From contig NZ_JAPRFR010000001.1 in NCBI RefSeq assembly GCF_026805545.1, positions 806,001 to 870,000 on the forward strand: a stretch of 64,000 nt of DNA. Direction: 5' to 3'. This stretch comes from Aerococcus kribbianus. Lineage in GTDB: Bacteria > Bacillota > Bacilli > Lactobacillales > Aerococcaceae. Numbering within the stretch: position 1 is the stretch's first letter; the number at the start of each line of letters is the position of its first letter. Below the pieces are notes generated by a model. The model saw nothing but the letters and a program-made list of their open reading frames with translations, searched no databases and was not told the DNA's origin. The position numbers and the translations under genes are program-made. Positions 54,065 to 62,253 of the stretch are shown in pieces.

Positions 54065-55366
54065 ATGCATCAAGCCAATAAAACCTTTCGTCCTTTTCTA
54101 TTGCTTTGGATAGGGCAACTAATCGCAGTCTTCGGGCATGGGGTATCTTCCTTTGCCTTGGGTCTACATGTCTATACCCTAACGCACAAAGCCACTGCCA
54201 TTTCTATGGTGAGTTTAGCCGCTTTTCTTCCCAGTATTTTACTGGCTCCCTTAGCTGGCGCCCTAGCAGATCGCTGGGACCGACGTCTTCTCATGATGAT
54301 TGCTGATGGGGTGAGCTCCCTAGGACTGATTGCTATCCTAAGCCTTAATCTCATGGGACAATTAACAATTTGGTCTACCCTACTGGCTGTCAGCTTCTCA
54401 TCCATTTTTCAAGCGCTCCTTGAGCCAGCCTATCGGGCTAGCATCTCGGATATGCTTAGCGAAGCGGACTACGCCAAAGCGTCTGGCTTAGTCCAACTAG
54501 CTTCATCGACCAAATTTTTAATTGCTCCGGTTATTGGTGGCTTTCTAATGACACAAGCAAATGGCATTAACCTTGCCTTACTAATCGATATTTCGACCAT
54601 TCTAGTAACGCTTGCGACCACCCAAATAGTAAGAAAACGTTGGCCAGGAAACTTTGCAGCTAACAAGCAAGCTGATAGTATTTGGTTACAAGTTAAAGAG
54701 GGAACTAGCTACCTAAAGACTAATCCAGGCATCCTTTATCTCATGATTTTTTCCACCTGTATTACTTTTTATCTAGGTAGCATCCAGGTGCTTATCCAAC
54801 CCCTAGTCTTAACAGTTGGTGACAGTCAAAATCTCGGCCAAGTGATTTCGCTCGGGGCAACAGGAATGTTAATGGCTAGCCTATTAATTGGATGGAAGGG
54901 AATCCCATCTGCCCAAGAATTAAAATGTCTAATCATTGCCAGTTGCTTATGTGGTTTATTTATTATTGGATTAGGACTGAGTAACAAGCTTCAGTACATG
55001 ACGCTCGCCATATTATTAATTTTTTCAAGCTTGCCAATAATGACGACTGCTTTGGAAACCCTGATGCGCTTTATCATACCAGTAACGATTCAAGGTCGTA
55101 CATGGGGCATGCTCTCTTTTCTCTCCCAACTAGGTTACCTAGTCGCCTATCTTCTAGCGGGCCCCTTGGCTGATTTTATTTTTGACCCCTTGGCCAGTTC
55201 ATCTAGCCATTTAATTAATAGCCAGTTAGGACACTGGCTAGGAAATGGCCCAGGTCGGGGCATCTCCTTTCTCTTCATCATCGCTGGTCTCTTATTGATT
55301 GCTAGCAGTTTCATATTAGTGCAGTTAAAACCTATTAAACAAATGAGTCATCAGCTCCACCAATAA
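54065..55366 (+). CDS. MFS drug exporter (Mef-like)
   Basis: 433 residues with about twelve membrane segments. LLLWIGQLIAVFGHGVSSFA at the N-terminus, ADRWDRRLLMMIADG (motif A, between helices 2 and 3) and SSIFQALLEPAYRASISDM are typical of the MefA/EntS-like MFS subgroup (DHA3). GGGAGGAG precedes the ATG. Last gene of the TetR-ABC-MFS cluster; together these suggest a resistance or self-protection locus, although the drug is unknown. Confidence 0.88.
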   Translation: MHQANKTFRPFLLLWIGQLIAVFGHGVSSFALGLHVYTLTHKATAISMVSLAAFLPSILLAPLAGALADRWDRRLLMMIADGVSSLGLIAILSLNLMGQLTIWSTLLAVSFSSIFQALLEPAYRASISDMLSEADYAKASGLVQLASSTKFLIAPVIGGFLMTQANGINLALLIDISTILVTLATTQIVRKRWPGNFAANKQADSIWLQVKEGTSYLKTNPGILYLMIFSTCITFYLGSIQVLIQPLVLTVGDSQNLGQVISLGATGMLMASLLIGWKGIPSAQELKCLIIASCLCGLFIIGLGLSNKLQYMTLAILLIFSSLPIMTTALETLMRFIIPVTIQGRTWGMLSFLSQLGYLVAYLLAGPLADFIFDPLASSSSHLINSQLGHWLGNGPGRGISFLFIIAGLLLIASSFILVQLKPIKQMSHQLHQ

Positions 55367-55877
55367 TAGATGATAGTTTAATCTTTTATTAATTCGGAGA
55401 AAGGGTGGCAAGAGTCATTTAGTGATGTAACGTTGGACCAAAACTCAAAGGATGGCAAACGTCATCAAAGAACTTTAGAAAAGGTAGTCTGTTCAGACTT
55501 TTGGAATCTGACTAAAGGTGTTAGTCATTCAAGAATCGCGAAACATTTCACTGAAATGTGGCTTATTTGCAGAATAAGTTGTCATTCCCAGATTGGTAAT
55601 TACATTTCTTTGAAGAATTTTTACTATTTGAATAAGTAAACGAAAAACCCATTAACTAAACAATTAGATAACTTATTAATGAAATAATCTATCTATAATA
55701 GTAAATGAAAGTATAAGCACTTACCCAGAAAGCTCAGATAAGTGTTTTTAATCTCTATAGTCGTCTTCACGAAATCGTTATTATGTGGCTAGAGAAGGTA
55801 GCATAGATAAATTTCATAAGTTTTCAAAAGACTGATATATGGAATTATTTCTATCCTAATTTTTATGTTTAGTAATT
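55367..55877. other. 511-base gap holding a decayed repeat (locus 5) and small hairpins
   Basis: About 55405-55525 is a degraded copy of the interspersed repeat (CGTTGGACCAAAACTCAAAG, GGATGGC, AAAAGGTAGTCTGTTCAGAC, ATCTGACTAAAGG). It is followed by two small hairpins, ACATTTC/GAAATGT and CTTATT/AATAAG, at about 55543-55580, and AT-rich sequence to the M23 gene. I see no gene here. Confidence 0.7.
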
Positions 55878-56759
55878 TTATTCAAACTTGTTACTAACAA
55901 TAAGTCCTCGGTGAATATAGCTAGCTTTTGCTGTAGAATAGTCAAAACTAGGACTACTTATTCTCTTATCATAGGTGTCATAATCTTTTATTTCATCAGT
56001 ATTTATGTCTTTGAACTTAATGGGAAGTCCAGCTGATAATACAAAACCTTGTCGATTTTGTATATGAAAATGTATGTGAGGTTCTGTCGTATTCCCAGAA
56101 TTTCCACACTCAGCTATTTTTTGATATCTTTTTACTTTGTCACCCTTTTGTACTAAAAAACTATCTGGTTTTATATGTGCAATGAATGAATATTCATCTT
56201 CTGCATGTTTAATAACGATATAATTCCCTCTAATATCTTTTATTAATGGATCCGTAGAGTGATCTGGCATGATTTTACTATCTTGGCACTTATTGGAAAC
56301 TTCAACGACTATGCCATCTGCAGGAGATGTTATTGGCTGGCCATAACACAAATAATTTTCTAAAATGTTTCTATCTCCACTATAACTTTTTAATTCGCGA
56401 TTTACTTTTATAAAATCATAGGCATATCTTTGAGCGTTTATCGTCCAGGAATGAGATAATTCTGTATCAACTCCGCCATTTATAACTGCCCATTCCCCTG
56501 TAAATGGTAGTGAATAGTCTATTTTGCTATTATAATTATCAACATTGGGAACTGGTTTATTAATTATGGGTATGGCAAACATTCCTATTAATTGGCCCAA
56601 TAATTGAATAAAAATTGGTAGCATCATTAATAACTCTATAATTGCAAATAACCAAAACAACCAAAAAAATTTCCAAATTTTTGCATCAGAAAAAAATATG
56701 GGTAAACCCAACAGTCCTATCCACTTCAAATATGATGTTATTTTAATGAAAACTCTCAT
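55878..56759 (-). CDS. M23-family (LytM-like) metallopeptidase, membrane-anchored
   Basis: 293 residues, AT-rich. Two N-terminal hydrophobic segments (YLKWIGLLGLPIFFSDA and FFWLFWLFAIIELLMMLPIF) are followed by a LytM-fold domain: NAQRYAYDFIK, GQPITSPADGIVVEVSN, IRGNYIVIKHAEDEYSFIAH, CGNSGNTTEPHIHFHIQ. The HxH zinc motif is present (HIHFH); at the position of the first zinc His, four residues before the Asp, the protein has Arg (QRYAYD), so zinc binding may differ from LytM. It probably acts on or near cell-wall peptides. Third gene of an AT-rich minus-strand cluster after an XRE regulator. Confidence 0.8.
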   Translation of the reverse strand: MRVFIKITSYLKWIGLLGLPIFFSDAKIWKFFWLFWLFAIIELLMMLPIFIQLLGQLIGMFAIPIINKPVPNVDNYNSKIDYSLPFTGEWAVINGGVDTELSHSWTINAQRYAYDFIKVNRELKSYSGDRNILENYLCYGQPITSPADGIVVEVSNKCQDSKIMPDHSTDPLIKDIRGNYIVIKHAEDEYSFIAHIKPDSFLVQKGDKVKRYQKIAECGNSGNTTEPHIHFHIQNRQGFVLSAGLPIKFKDINTDEIKDYDTYDKRISSPSFDYSTAKASYIHRGLIVSNKFE

Positions 56760-56767
56760 AAAGCCTC

Positions 56768-56968
56768 CTATTCATCTATAACTTTAAAGATATCTTCAAT
56801 CTTCACATCAAACACTTTCGCTATATCCCAAGCTAAAACTAACGAAGGATTATAACGCCCATTCTCCAAGTTTCCAATAGTTTCTCTTCTAACTCCAACA
56901 AGCTTAGCAAGTTCAAATTGCGTCATATTTCGCTTAGCTCTATACTCTTTTATTCTGTTCTTAATCAT
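56768..56968 (-). CDS. Small XRE-family (YgzD-like) regulator
   Basis: 66 residues that are nothing but a Cro/C1 HTH: IKNRIKEYRAKRNMTQFELA, then VGVRRETIGNLENGRYNPSL and VFDVKIEDIF. Such stand-alone XRE proteins are typical of small regulatory cassettes paired with a membrane protein. It overlaps the upstream gene by 8 bases and is 8 bases from the M23 gene, so the three are one operon. Confidence 0.88.
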   Translation of the reverse strand: MIKNRIKEYRAKRNMTQFELAKLVGVRRETIGNLENGRYNPSLVLAWDIAKVFDVKIEDIFKVIDE

Positions 56969-57326
56969 TTTTTATTCCTATTTTTTCTCTAATTTCATAG
57001 TTCAAGATTAGAATTGTATAAACTAATATCGATATCGACCAAGAAAGTGCTAAAGAAAAAATCAATGATTTGTATAATTCATGATTTAGAACGAATAGTG
57101 AAATAAACATGGCTAGTACAAAAGATATACTATTCGCATAAAAAGATATCATCGCTGATTTATTCATATAAGCTTCCATCATTTCATCTGTTTCTTTAAA
57201 TAAATATTGAAAATGTATTATGAAGGCAAAAAAGCATAAAAATATTTTCTGATCTGTAAAAATTCCTACTAAACTAAGAAGTGACAATAAACCTAATGAG
57301 CCATACATTAATTTAGATTTATTCAT
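56961..57326 (-). CDS. Small four-helix membrane protein paired with the XRE regulator
   Basis: 121 residues with about four hydrophobic segments (LGLLSLLSLVGIF, KIFLCFFAFIIHFQYLF, ANSISFVLAMFISLFVL, LSWSISILVYTILIL). The combination with a YgzD-like XRE regulator is common in Firmicutes (DUF2178/DUF3796-like proteins), but I cannot assign the family firmly. AAAGGAGACTTAA precedes the ATG at 57326. First gene of the AT-rich operon. Confidence 0.7.
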   Translation of the reverse strand: MNKSKLMYGSLGLLSLLSLVGIFTDQKIFLCFFAFIIHFQYLFKETDEMMEAYMNKSAMISFYANSISFVLAMFISLFVLNHELYKSLIFSLALSWSISILVYTILILNYEIREKIGIKND

Positions 57327-57566
57327 TTAAGTCTCCTTTGTGATTTATTTTTATCTTTATGTTACAAATATACCACATTACTTCGCATTTTGCACCCCAA
57401 GGCCAATTTTTTAGAAAATTTTTATAGACCGTACACTGTTAGTTTGATAATCAATTAACACAATCTATAACTATTAGTACAAATCAAACAAAGCTAAGAT
57501 TTTTGACCCACCTTCTTATTAAAATTTACCATTGGCAAAGTCTAACTGGTATGCTAGTATTTTAAC

Positions 57567-57717
57567 TATAATAATCAATCACAACTTATCCAGAGTAAGT
57601 GGAGGGAATTGGCCCGACGAAACTTCAGCAACCTGCCCCTAGGTAAGGTGCTAAATCCAACTCATTGAGAGAGATAAGTCTATCCTTGTAAGGCATGACT
57701 TCTCTGGTTGTGCTTTT
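57567..57717 (+). promoter_or_regulatory. SAM-I (S-box) riboswitch with terminator and -10 box
   Basis: -10 TATAAT at 57567-57572. P1 is ACTTATC (57584-57590) / GATAAGT (57673-57679). Between them are the invariant S-box blocks in order: CAGAG, GGAGGGAATTGGCCCGACGA, AACTTCAGCAACC and AAGGTGCTAAATCC. The terminator uses the 3' side of P1: CAAC...GAGAGATAAGTC pairs with GACTTCTCTGGTTG, followed by GCTTTTTT (57711-57717). SAM binding should therefore switch off the gene that follows. Confidence 0.95.
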
Positions 57718-57748
57718 TTATTATAAGTATTATTCAAGGAGTGATTTG

Positions 57749-58057
57749 ATGACAAAGTTAGACAACACACCAGGTAAGGCACATTTCAAACAGTTTGATT
57801 TTTCTCAGTGGACGCTAGAACAGCGCTTATACTTTCTAGAAATGGCCATAGAGAAACGGGTCAAATGCCTACGAGATAAAATAAACCCTGAAGTTCCTGC
57901 TAGTGCCGGGATAATTTATAATCGTTTACGGCTGCCCTATCAATGTCAAAAATGCATTGACGTCCTCAAAGCAAATCAGCAATTAACAGACCAAGAACGC
58001 GAAGCAGAGATTCGCCATATTGAAATCCGATTTTTTGGTGCCCTAGAAACAAAATAA
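57749..58057 (+). CDS. Unknown 102-residue protein under SAM riboswitch control
   Basis: A soluble, helical-looking protein with a CxxC (YQCQKCIDVL, about residues 65-74) and one more Cys (KRVKCLRD). I do not recognise it. AAGGAG lies eight bases before the ATG at 57749. The only gene directly behind the SAM-I riboswitch and followed by terminators, so it should be made when SAM or methionine is low. A link to sulfur amino acid metabolism is inferred from this alone; no met or cys genes are in the window. Confidence 0.8.
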   Translation: MTKLDNTPGKAHFKQFDFSQWTLEQRLYFLEMAIEKRVKCLRDKINPEVPASAGIIYNRLRLPYQCQKCIDVLKANQQLTDQEREAEIRHIEIRFFGALETK

Positions 58058-58075
58058 AAATCCCTTTAAGCATTT

Positions 58076-58109
58076 AAAAAGAGCTTGGCTATAAAGCTAA
58101 GCTCTTTTT
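58076..58109 (+). terminator. Terminator after the riboswitch-controlled gene
   Basis: AAAAGAGCTTGGCT / AGCTAAGCTCTTTTT stem with an A-rich loop. Confidence 0.9.
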
Positions 58110-58144
58110 ATGAGTAATTATACTGTTCTTTGATTTTTTATCAC

Positions 58145-58186
58145 AAAACCCCCAAGTTGACCATAATCAATCAGCTTGGGGGTTTT
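58145..58186. terminator. Bidirectional terminator before the ABM gene end
   Basis: Stem AAAACCCCCAAG / CTTGGGGGTTTT, extended by TTGA/TCAA-type pairs inside, on the minus strand followed by TGTGATAAAA. Confidence 0.88.
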
Positions 58187-58195
58187 AAAATAAAC

Positions 58196-58522
58196 TCAAT
58201 CTTTAATAAAAGCTTGGTCGCTATCTGGAACCTGGTCTTGATTAATTTGATAACGGTTGACCGTCATTGTTAGTTGATACTTCTCTCTCAAGGAAATGAT
58301 TTCTTCCATCATCGCTGAAGCATGATGGTGGTCAATAGCAGCCTGATCCACCCAAACATCAACCAGTCTGACCACATCTTGCTTATCCCAAGGAAGATAG
58401 TAGTCATAAACTAAATTCCCCTCTTGGGCCCGGATACGATCCACAATACCTTGATCAACCATCTCTTGAGCAAATCGTGAGGCTTGTTCACCCTGATAAT
58501 CAATCGTGATAAGTATAGCCAT
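58196..58522 (-). CDS. Antibiotic biosynthesis monooxygenase (ABM/YgiN)-like protein
   Basis: 108 residues of ferredoxin-like fold: MAILITIDYQGEQASRFAQE, EGNLVYDYYLPWDKQDVVRL, VDVWVDQAAIDHHHASAMME. This pattern (EgnlxYdyy, W x d, H x x s) fits the ABM/YgiN family, which includes quinol monooxygenases and heme-degrading enzymes; the exact activity is not known. GAAAGGAAG precedes the ATG at 58522. It is downstream of the creatininase-family gene (76-base gap) and could share its transcript. Confidence 0.85.
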   Translation of the reverse strand: MAILITIDYQGEQASRFAQEMVDQGIVDRIRAQEGNLVYDYYLPWDKQDVVRLVDVWVDQAAIDHHHASAMMEEIISLREKYQLTMTVNRYQINQDQVPDSDQAFIKD

Positions 58523-58597
58523 GATTACTTCCTTTCGTATTAGGACAATTATCATTAACTTATTCGTAGTAATTTAAAATGATTCCATCTCTTGCCC

Positions 58598-59617
58598 TTA
58601 CCAAAATTTAACTGGGAGACCACCTTTTTTGCGACGGTTTTGGCGCTTACGTGGTTGGCGCTTAGCTTTATTGGTTGAGGATTGCTTTAGATTTGTCGCT
58701 TGATTAACGTCTGATTGCGCTTCATCAGTATTTGGCTCATTTCGTTTAACATTGCTATGCTTTTTGATTTGACCTGGTTTTTGGTTGAAGGCAGCTGGAC
58801 TATTGGGCCGGCTGTTTAGCACTTGGTCAACATAGTCTGCATGAATGGTCATCTCATCCAAAATTCTTGGCAAATCAATTTGGTCAGCAACTCTTTCTAA
58901 CATTGGCAACCCTTCTTTAGCAAGTTTTAAACGGGTTTCTTCATCTGGAATGGCTGTCGTTGGCATATGTTCCCCTAAATCAGCAAAATAATAACCAATT
59001 GCGCCACTCTCATAGGCTTGTTTTTTTAAATAGCCAAATTGGCCACTGTCATTAGGAAACTCATGGTCAAATTCAGTGGTTAGTGGCACTTCATCCAAAC
59101 GATTCTGCAATAGATAGGCCGCCAAAATCATTCGGTCAAAATTGGCCAGCATATCAGGCCCTTCAAACAAGCCAGTTTGTTGCAGAGCCATAGCAATGTC
59201 GATATAGAGAATACCCACACCCGTCTCGTCAAAGAAATCACGAACGACTGGTTGCATAGGAATGTGGGCTGGCCCATGTAGGGAGAAATAAATTTGTCGG
59301 GTAAAACCAGACTGTAAGAGACTCTTAGCAACACCATAAAGTAACTGGCTAGATTCCTTAACCGTTAATTGAATAGTTCCTCTAGCACTAGCAGTCGCAC
59401 CAGAATAAATATAAGGAATATTAGGCAATACCAAACAATTCACACGCTTGGCCAGAATTAGAGCTAGGCCCTGACTCACTACTGTTTCACAATCTAAGGG
59501 CATTCCCCCATGGACTTCAGTTGGACCAAACGGCACTAAAACAACATCCTCTTGATTGAGATAGGCTTCCACTTCTTGATTCGTTAATTGGTTGAGAAAA
59601 TGACGACGTAATTCCAT
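58598..59617 (-). CDS. Creatininase-family hydrolase with a basic C-terminal tail
   Basis: The first 255 or so residues are a creatininase fold: VVLVPFGPTEVHGGMPLDCE gives the Glu-x-His and Asp metal ligands, followed by GATASARGTIQLTVKESSQL and IYFSLHGPAHIPM, and a late Glu. Family members are metal-dependent amidohydrolases (creatininase, MftE, FAPy deformylase). From about residue 265 the protein continues into a low-complexity, strongly basic tail (KAKRQPRKRQNRRKKGGLPV near the end), not usual for the family and suggestive of binding nucleic acid or membranes. TAAGGAGGTT precedes the ATG at 59617. Confidence 0.85.
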   Translation of the reverse strand: MELRRHFLNQLTNQEVEAYLNQEDVVLVPFGPTEVHGGMPLDCETVVSQGLALILAKRVNCLVLPNIPYIYSGATASARGTIQLTVKESSQLLYGVAKSLLQSGFTRQIYFSLHGPAHIPMQPVVRDFFDETGVGILYIDIAMALQQTGLFEGPDMLANFDRMILAAYLLQNRLDEVPLTTEFDHEFPNDSGQFGYLKKQAYESGAIGYYFADLGEHMPTTAIPDEETRLKLAKEGLPMLERVADQIDLPRILDEMTIHADYVDQVLNSRPNSPAAFNQKPGQIKKHSNVKRNEPNTDEAQSDVNQATNLKQSSTNKAKRQPRKRQNRRKKGGLPVKFW

Positions 59618-60015
59618 CTTAAACCTCCTTAAAAGACGAATGACATTTCTATGTTTATTTTATCACAATAACGCTTACATTAGTGATTGATAAACGAATT
59701 TTGTAGCAAATCATTTAAAATCTAAGTAATCATCGTCTGGAGTCGAAATGAACAACCAGTAAAAAAGTTAATCTCACATTAGCCCTATCTTTCAAACAAG
59801 GTTACTGCTTCCACATACAGCGTCATTAAATCATAGATTAAATTTATTATGGGAACTGAGTCATTTTATTTAAATATCAATTTTACTCTCAACTTTTCCT
59901 TCAGAAGCATCCAATCAAGTCTTTAATCCTATATGATCCCTGTTAGGAGTTATGCTTTCTAATTTGTTATATTTTAGCTTCTACTGCCACAGACTCTTAT
60001 CAATAAAGACTGAAA
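59618..60015. other. Intergenic stretch, nothing recognised
   Basis: About 400 AT-rich bases. It should contain the promoter of the creatininase-family gene on the minus strand. I see no repeat, hairpin with T-tract or credible small gene. Confidence 0.5.
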
Positions 60016-60546
60016 CTAATCCCCAAGATGCTGCCTCAAATCTTCGTAGAGAGCCTCTAAGTCCTGACGATTCACAGGTAAAATTGGAAATGAAATGCCT
60101 TGAGCAGTCAAGCTCGTCGAAAACGTACCATCTAAAGAAAAAACTTTTCTAAAGGAAGAAAAAATCGTTAAGACACCTACAATAATGAAGGGCCACTTAA
60201 TTCCTGGTATGGCAACTAAATAGCCGATAATTATCGATGCAATTCCTACCAACGTATAAAGAAAACTATAATTTTCACCAAAATCCACTCTAGCAATTTT
60301 TCGGTATGGAATCATAATGTGCTCAACACCAATTTGAATCAAGCCCAAAATATCATTAGTGGAAATAATTTCTAAATAATTCTGATACAAATAAACTTCC
60401 ACCGTTTGACTAGCTTGCCAACGAGAAATTTGAATATTATAGGACTTATAAGGAACTTCTTTGCCACTACTTTCTGGACCTTGTGTCTGAGACAAGTGAT
60501 GTGTTTGAGAGCTAGTCACTGATTTTTCATGATTTTTTGGGTCCAT
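60016..60546 (-). CDS. Unknown protein with two membrane segments (PH-like flanks)
   Basis: 176 residues: a hydrophilic, Ser/Gln-rich start, beta-rich YNIQISRWQASQTVEVYLYQ, then IMIPYRKIARVDFGENYSF before two membrane segments (FLYTLVGIASIIIGYLVA and WPFIIVGVLTIFSSFRK) and a short C-terminal soluble part. The alternation of short strands and two helices recalls bacterial PH-domain membrane proteins, but I cannot name it. AAGGAAG precedes the ATG at 60546. Monocistronic; no functional hint from neighbours. Confidence 0.7.
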   Translation of the reverse strand: MDPKNHEKSVTSSQTHHLSQTQGPESSGKEVPYKSYNIQISRWQASQTVEVYLYQNYLEIISTNDILGLIQIGVEHIMIPYRKIARVDFGENYSFLYTLVGIASIIIGYLVAIPGIKWPFIIVGVLTIFSSFRKVFSLDGTFSTSLTAQGISFPILPVNRQDLEALYEDLRQHLGD

Positions 60547-60699
60547 TCAAGTTCTTCCTTTCTATATAAGTGGTGTATAAGACACTTTCAGTCTAATTTA
60601 CAAATACTCACTTGGCAATTTCTAATGATTTCAAGATTAAATCCAGTAAAATGGCTGACCTAATCATTGTCTAATTACACCTTTCCGCCTTATAGCAAG

Positions 60700-62079
60700 T
60701 CAAACTTTGTTTTTTGTTAAGAGAACGCATGCTTCAACATGCGGCGTCTGTGGGAACAAATCCACCGGCTGGACACTTTTGGCATGATAGCCAGCCGACA
60801 CAAAAAGATTGAGGTCTCTAGCTAGTGTGGCTGGATTACAAGACACGTAAACAATTTTATCAGGACTTAATTCAATGACAGTCTCCACAAAGTCTTGGGC
60901 TAAGCCTTTACGGGGCGGGTCAACAACTACTGTATGGGGGTGAATCCCCTCTGCTTGCCAGTCACGGATGACATCTTCTGCCTTACCTACTTGAAATTCG
61001 ACGTTATCTATTTGATTCGCTCGGGCATTAGCCTCAGCCATGGCGATGGCATCTTCCACTACTTCCACACCATAGACCTTGTGAGCAGACTGGGCCAAGC
61101 ATAAAGAAATACTCCCAATACCGCAATAAGCATCAATAACGGTTTCTTCAGAACTAATTTCCCCGACACGGACGGCTTCTTGATAGAGGCGTTCAGCTTG
61201 GGGAGTATTGACCTGGAAGAAACTTTTGGCTGAAATAGCAAAATCCAAACCTAACATTTGATCATGATAAACGTCTTGGCCATAAAGAACCGTTTGCTTG
61301 GCTCCCATAATTACGTTGGTTTTTTTAAGATTATGATTGATCACCACTGACACTAAATTGGGTAGGGCTTGAAGTAATTCTTCTTTAATCGCTGTTGCTT
61401 GTGGTAATTCATGGCCATTAATTACTATCACAAGCATCAGCTCATTAGTGTAATAGCCCTTGCGTACAACAAGATGGCGGATAAGGCCTTTACCGGTTTT
61501 TTCATCATAGGACGATACATGATAGTGATTAAGAATACTTATAACTGTCTGTAAAGCCTCGTCGATGCCTGGTAGCTGGATTTGATAATTCTTAATTGGT
61601 AGAATTTCATGGGAATTCTGCCGATAAAATCCCGTGTAGAGTTGACCTGGTTGACCAGCAACAGGGACCTGAGCCTTATTACGATAAGCCCAAGGATCAG
61701 TCATTCCTAGGCATGGCTTCACTTCAACACCAGATAGAGAAGTGAATTTTTTTAGGCTATCCTTGACCGTTTTTTGTTTAAGTTTTAACTGAGCAGGATA
61801 GGCCATATGTTGTAAGGACATTGTTCCGGTCCGCAAGCCATCTTCATCACGGAGCGCTACTCGGTCGGGACTGTCATTATAGCGCTCTATGACTTTAGCG
61901 AAGCCAAATTTCTTGCCGACTTTCAGTACATGAACTTGACACTTTTCTCCGATTAAGGAATTGGCAATAAACAAGGGGTAGCCATTAATCTTAGCCACAC
62001 CCATACCTTGATAAGTTAAGTCACTAATTTCGACATCAATTTTTTGATTTTTTGCAACTGGTAAGTCTCGTTTGGCCAT
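60700..62079 (-). CDS. 23S rRNA (uracil-C5)-methyltransferase, RlmCD/RumA type (second)
   Basis: 459 residues: TRAM domain at the N-terminus (IDVEISDLTYQGMGVAKING), a central RNA-binding part, and a SAM-methyltransferase domain with VIDAYCGIGSISLCLA (motif I), TVVVDPPRKGLAQDF and IVYVSCNPATLARDL, containing the catalytic Cys and the DPPR motif. This copy keeps the classical DPPRKG/SCNP sequences, whereas the paralogue at 3528-4940 has NPPRSG/SCSP. It methylates uridine in 23S rRNA (or, in some relatives, tRNA). I start at the ATG at 62079, seven bases after GAGGGG. Confidence 0.93.
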   Translation of the reverse strand: MAKRDLPVAKNQKIDVEISDLTYQGMGVAKINGYPLFIANSLIGEKCQVHVLKVGKKFGFAKVIERYNDSPDRVALRDEDGLRTGTMSLQHMAYPAQLKLKQKTVKDSLKKFTSLSGVEVKPCLGMTDPWAYRNKAQVPVAGQPGQLYTGFYRQNSHEILPIKNYQIQLPGIDEALQTVISILNHYHVSSYDEKTGKGLIRHLVVRKGYYTNELMLVIVINGHELPQATAIKEELLQALPNLVSVVINHNLKKTNVIMGAKQTVLYGQDVYHDQMLGLDFAISAKSFFQVNTPQAERLYQEAVRVGEISSEETVIDAYCGIGSISLCLAQSAHKVYGVEVVEDAIAMAEANARANQIDNVEFQVGKAEDVIRDWQAEGIHPHTVVVDPPRKGLAQDFVETVIELSPDKIVYVSCNPATLARDLNLFVSAGYHAKSVQPVDLFPQTPHVEACVLLTKNKV

Positions 62080-62177
62080 AGTGCCACCCCTCATTTCATA
62101 GTCCTTTTCATTGTAGCATAATCTAATAAGGTCAAACAGCTTCTAACTATTCCTGCTGAGTTTATTTATATTAATCA

Positions 62178-62206
62178 TTGCCAAATATTTCCAGATGCCG
62201 TATGAT
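62178..62206 (+). promoter_or_regulatory. Promoter of the DUF1846 gene
   Basis: -35 TTGCCA (62178-62183), 17-base spacer, -10 TATGAT (62201-62206), 47 bases before the start codon. Confidence 0.72.
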
Positions 62207-62253
62207 AATAAGATGTAATTGTTGCAGTAAAGTACAAAGGATTGAGGGATGTC

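Noticed and set aside
56768-57326. XRE plus small membrane protein as a toxin-antitoxin pair
   Set aside because: The order, the extra M23-like gene and the XRE type fit a regulator-membrane protein cassette better; no toxin signature is visible.
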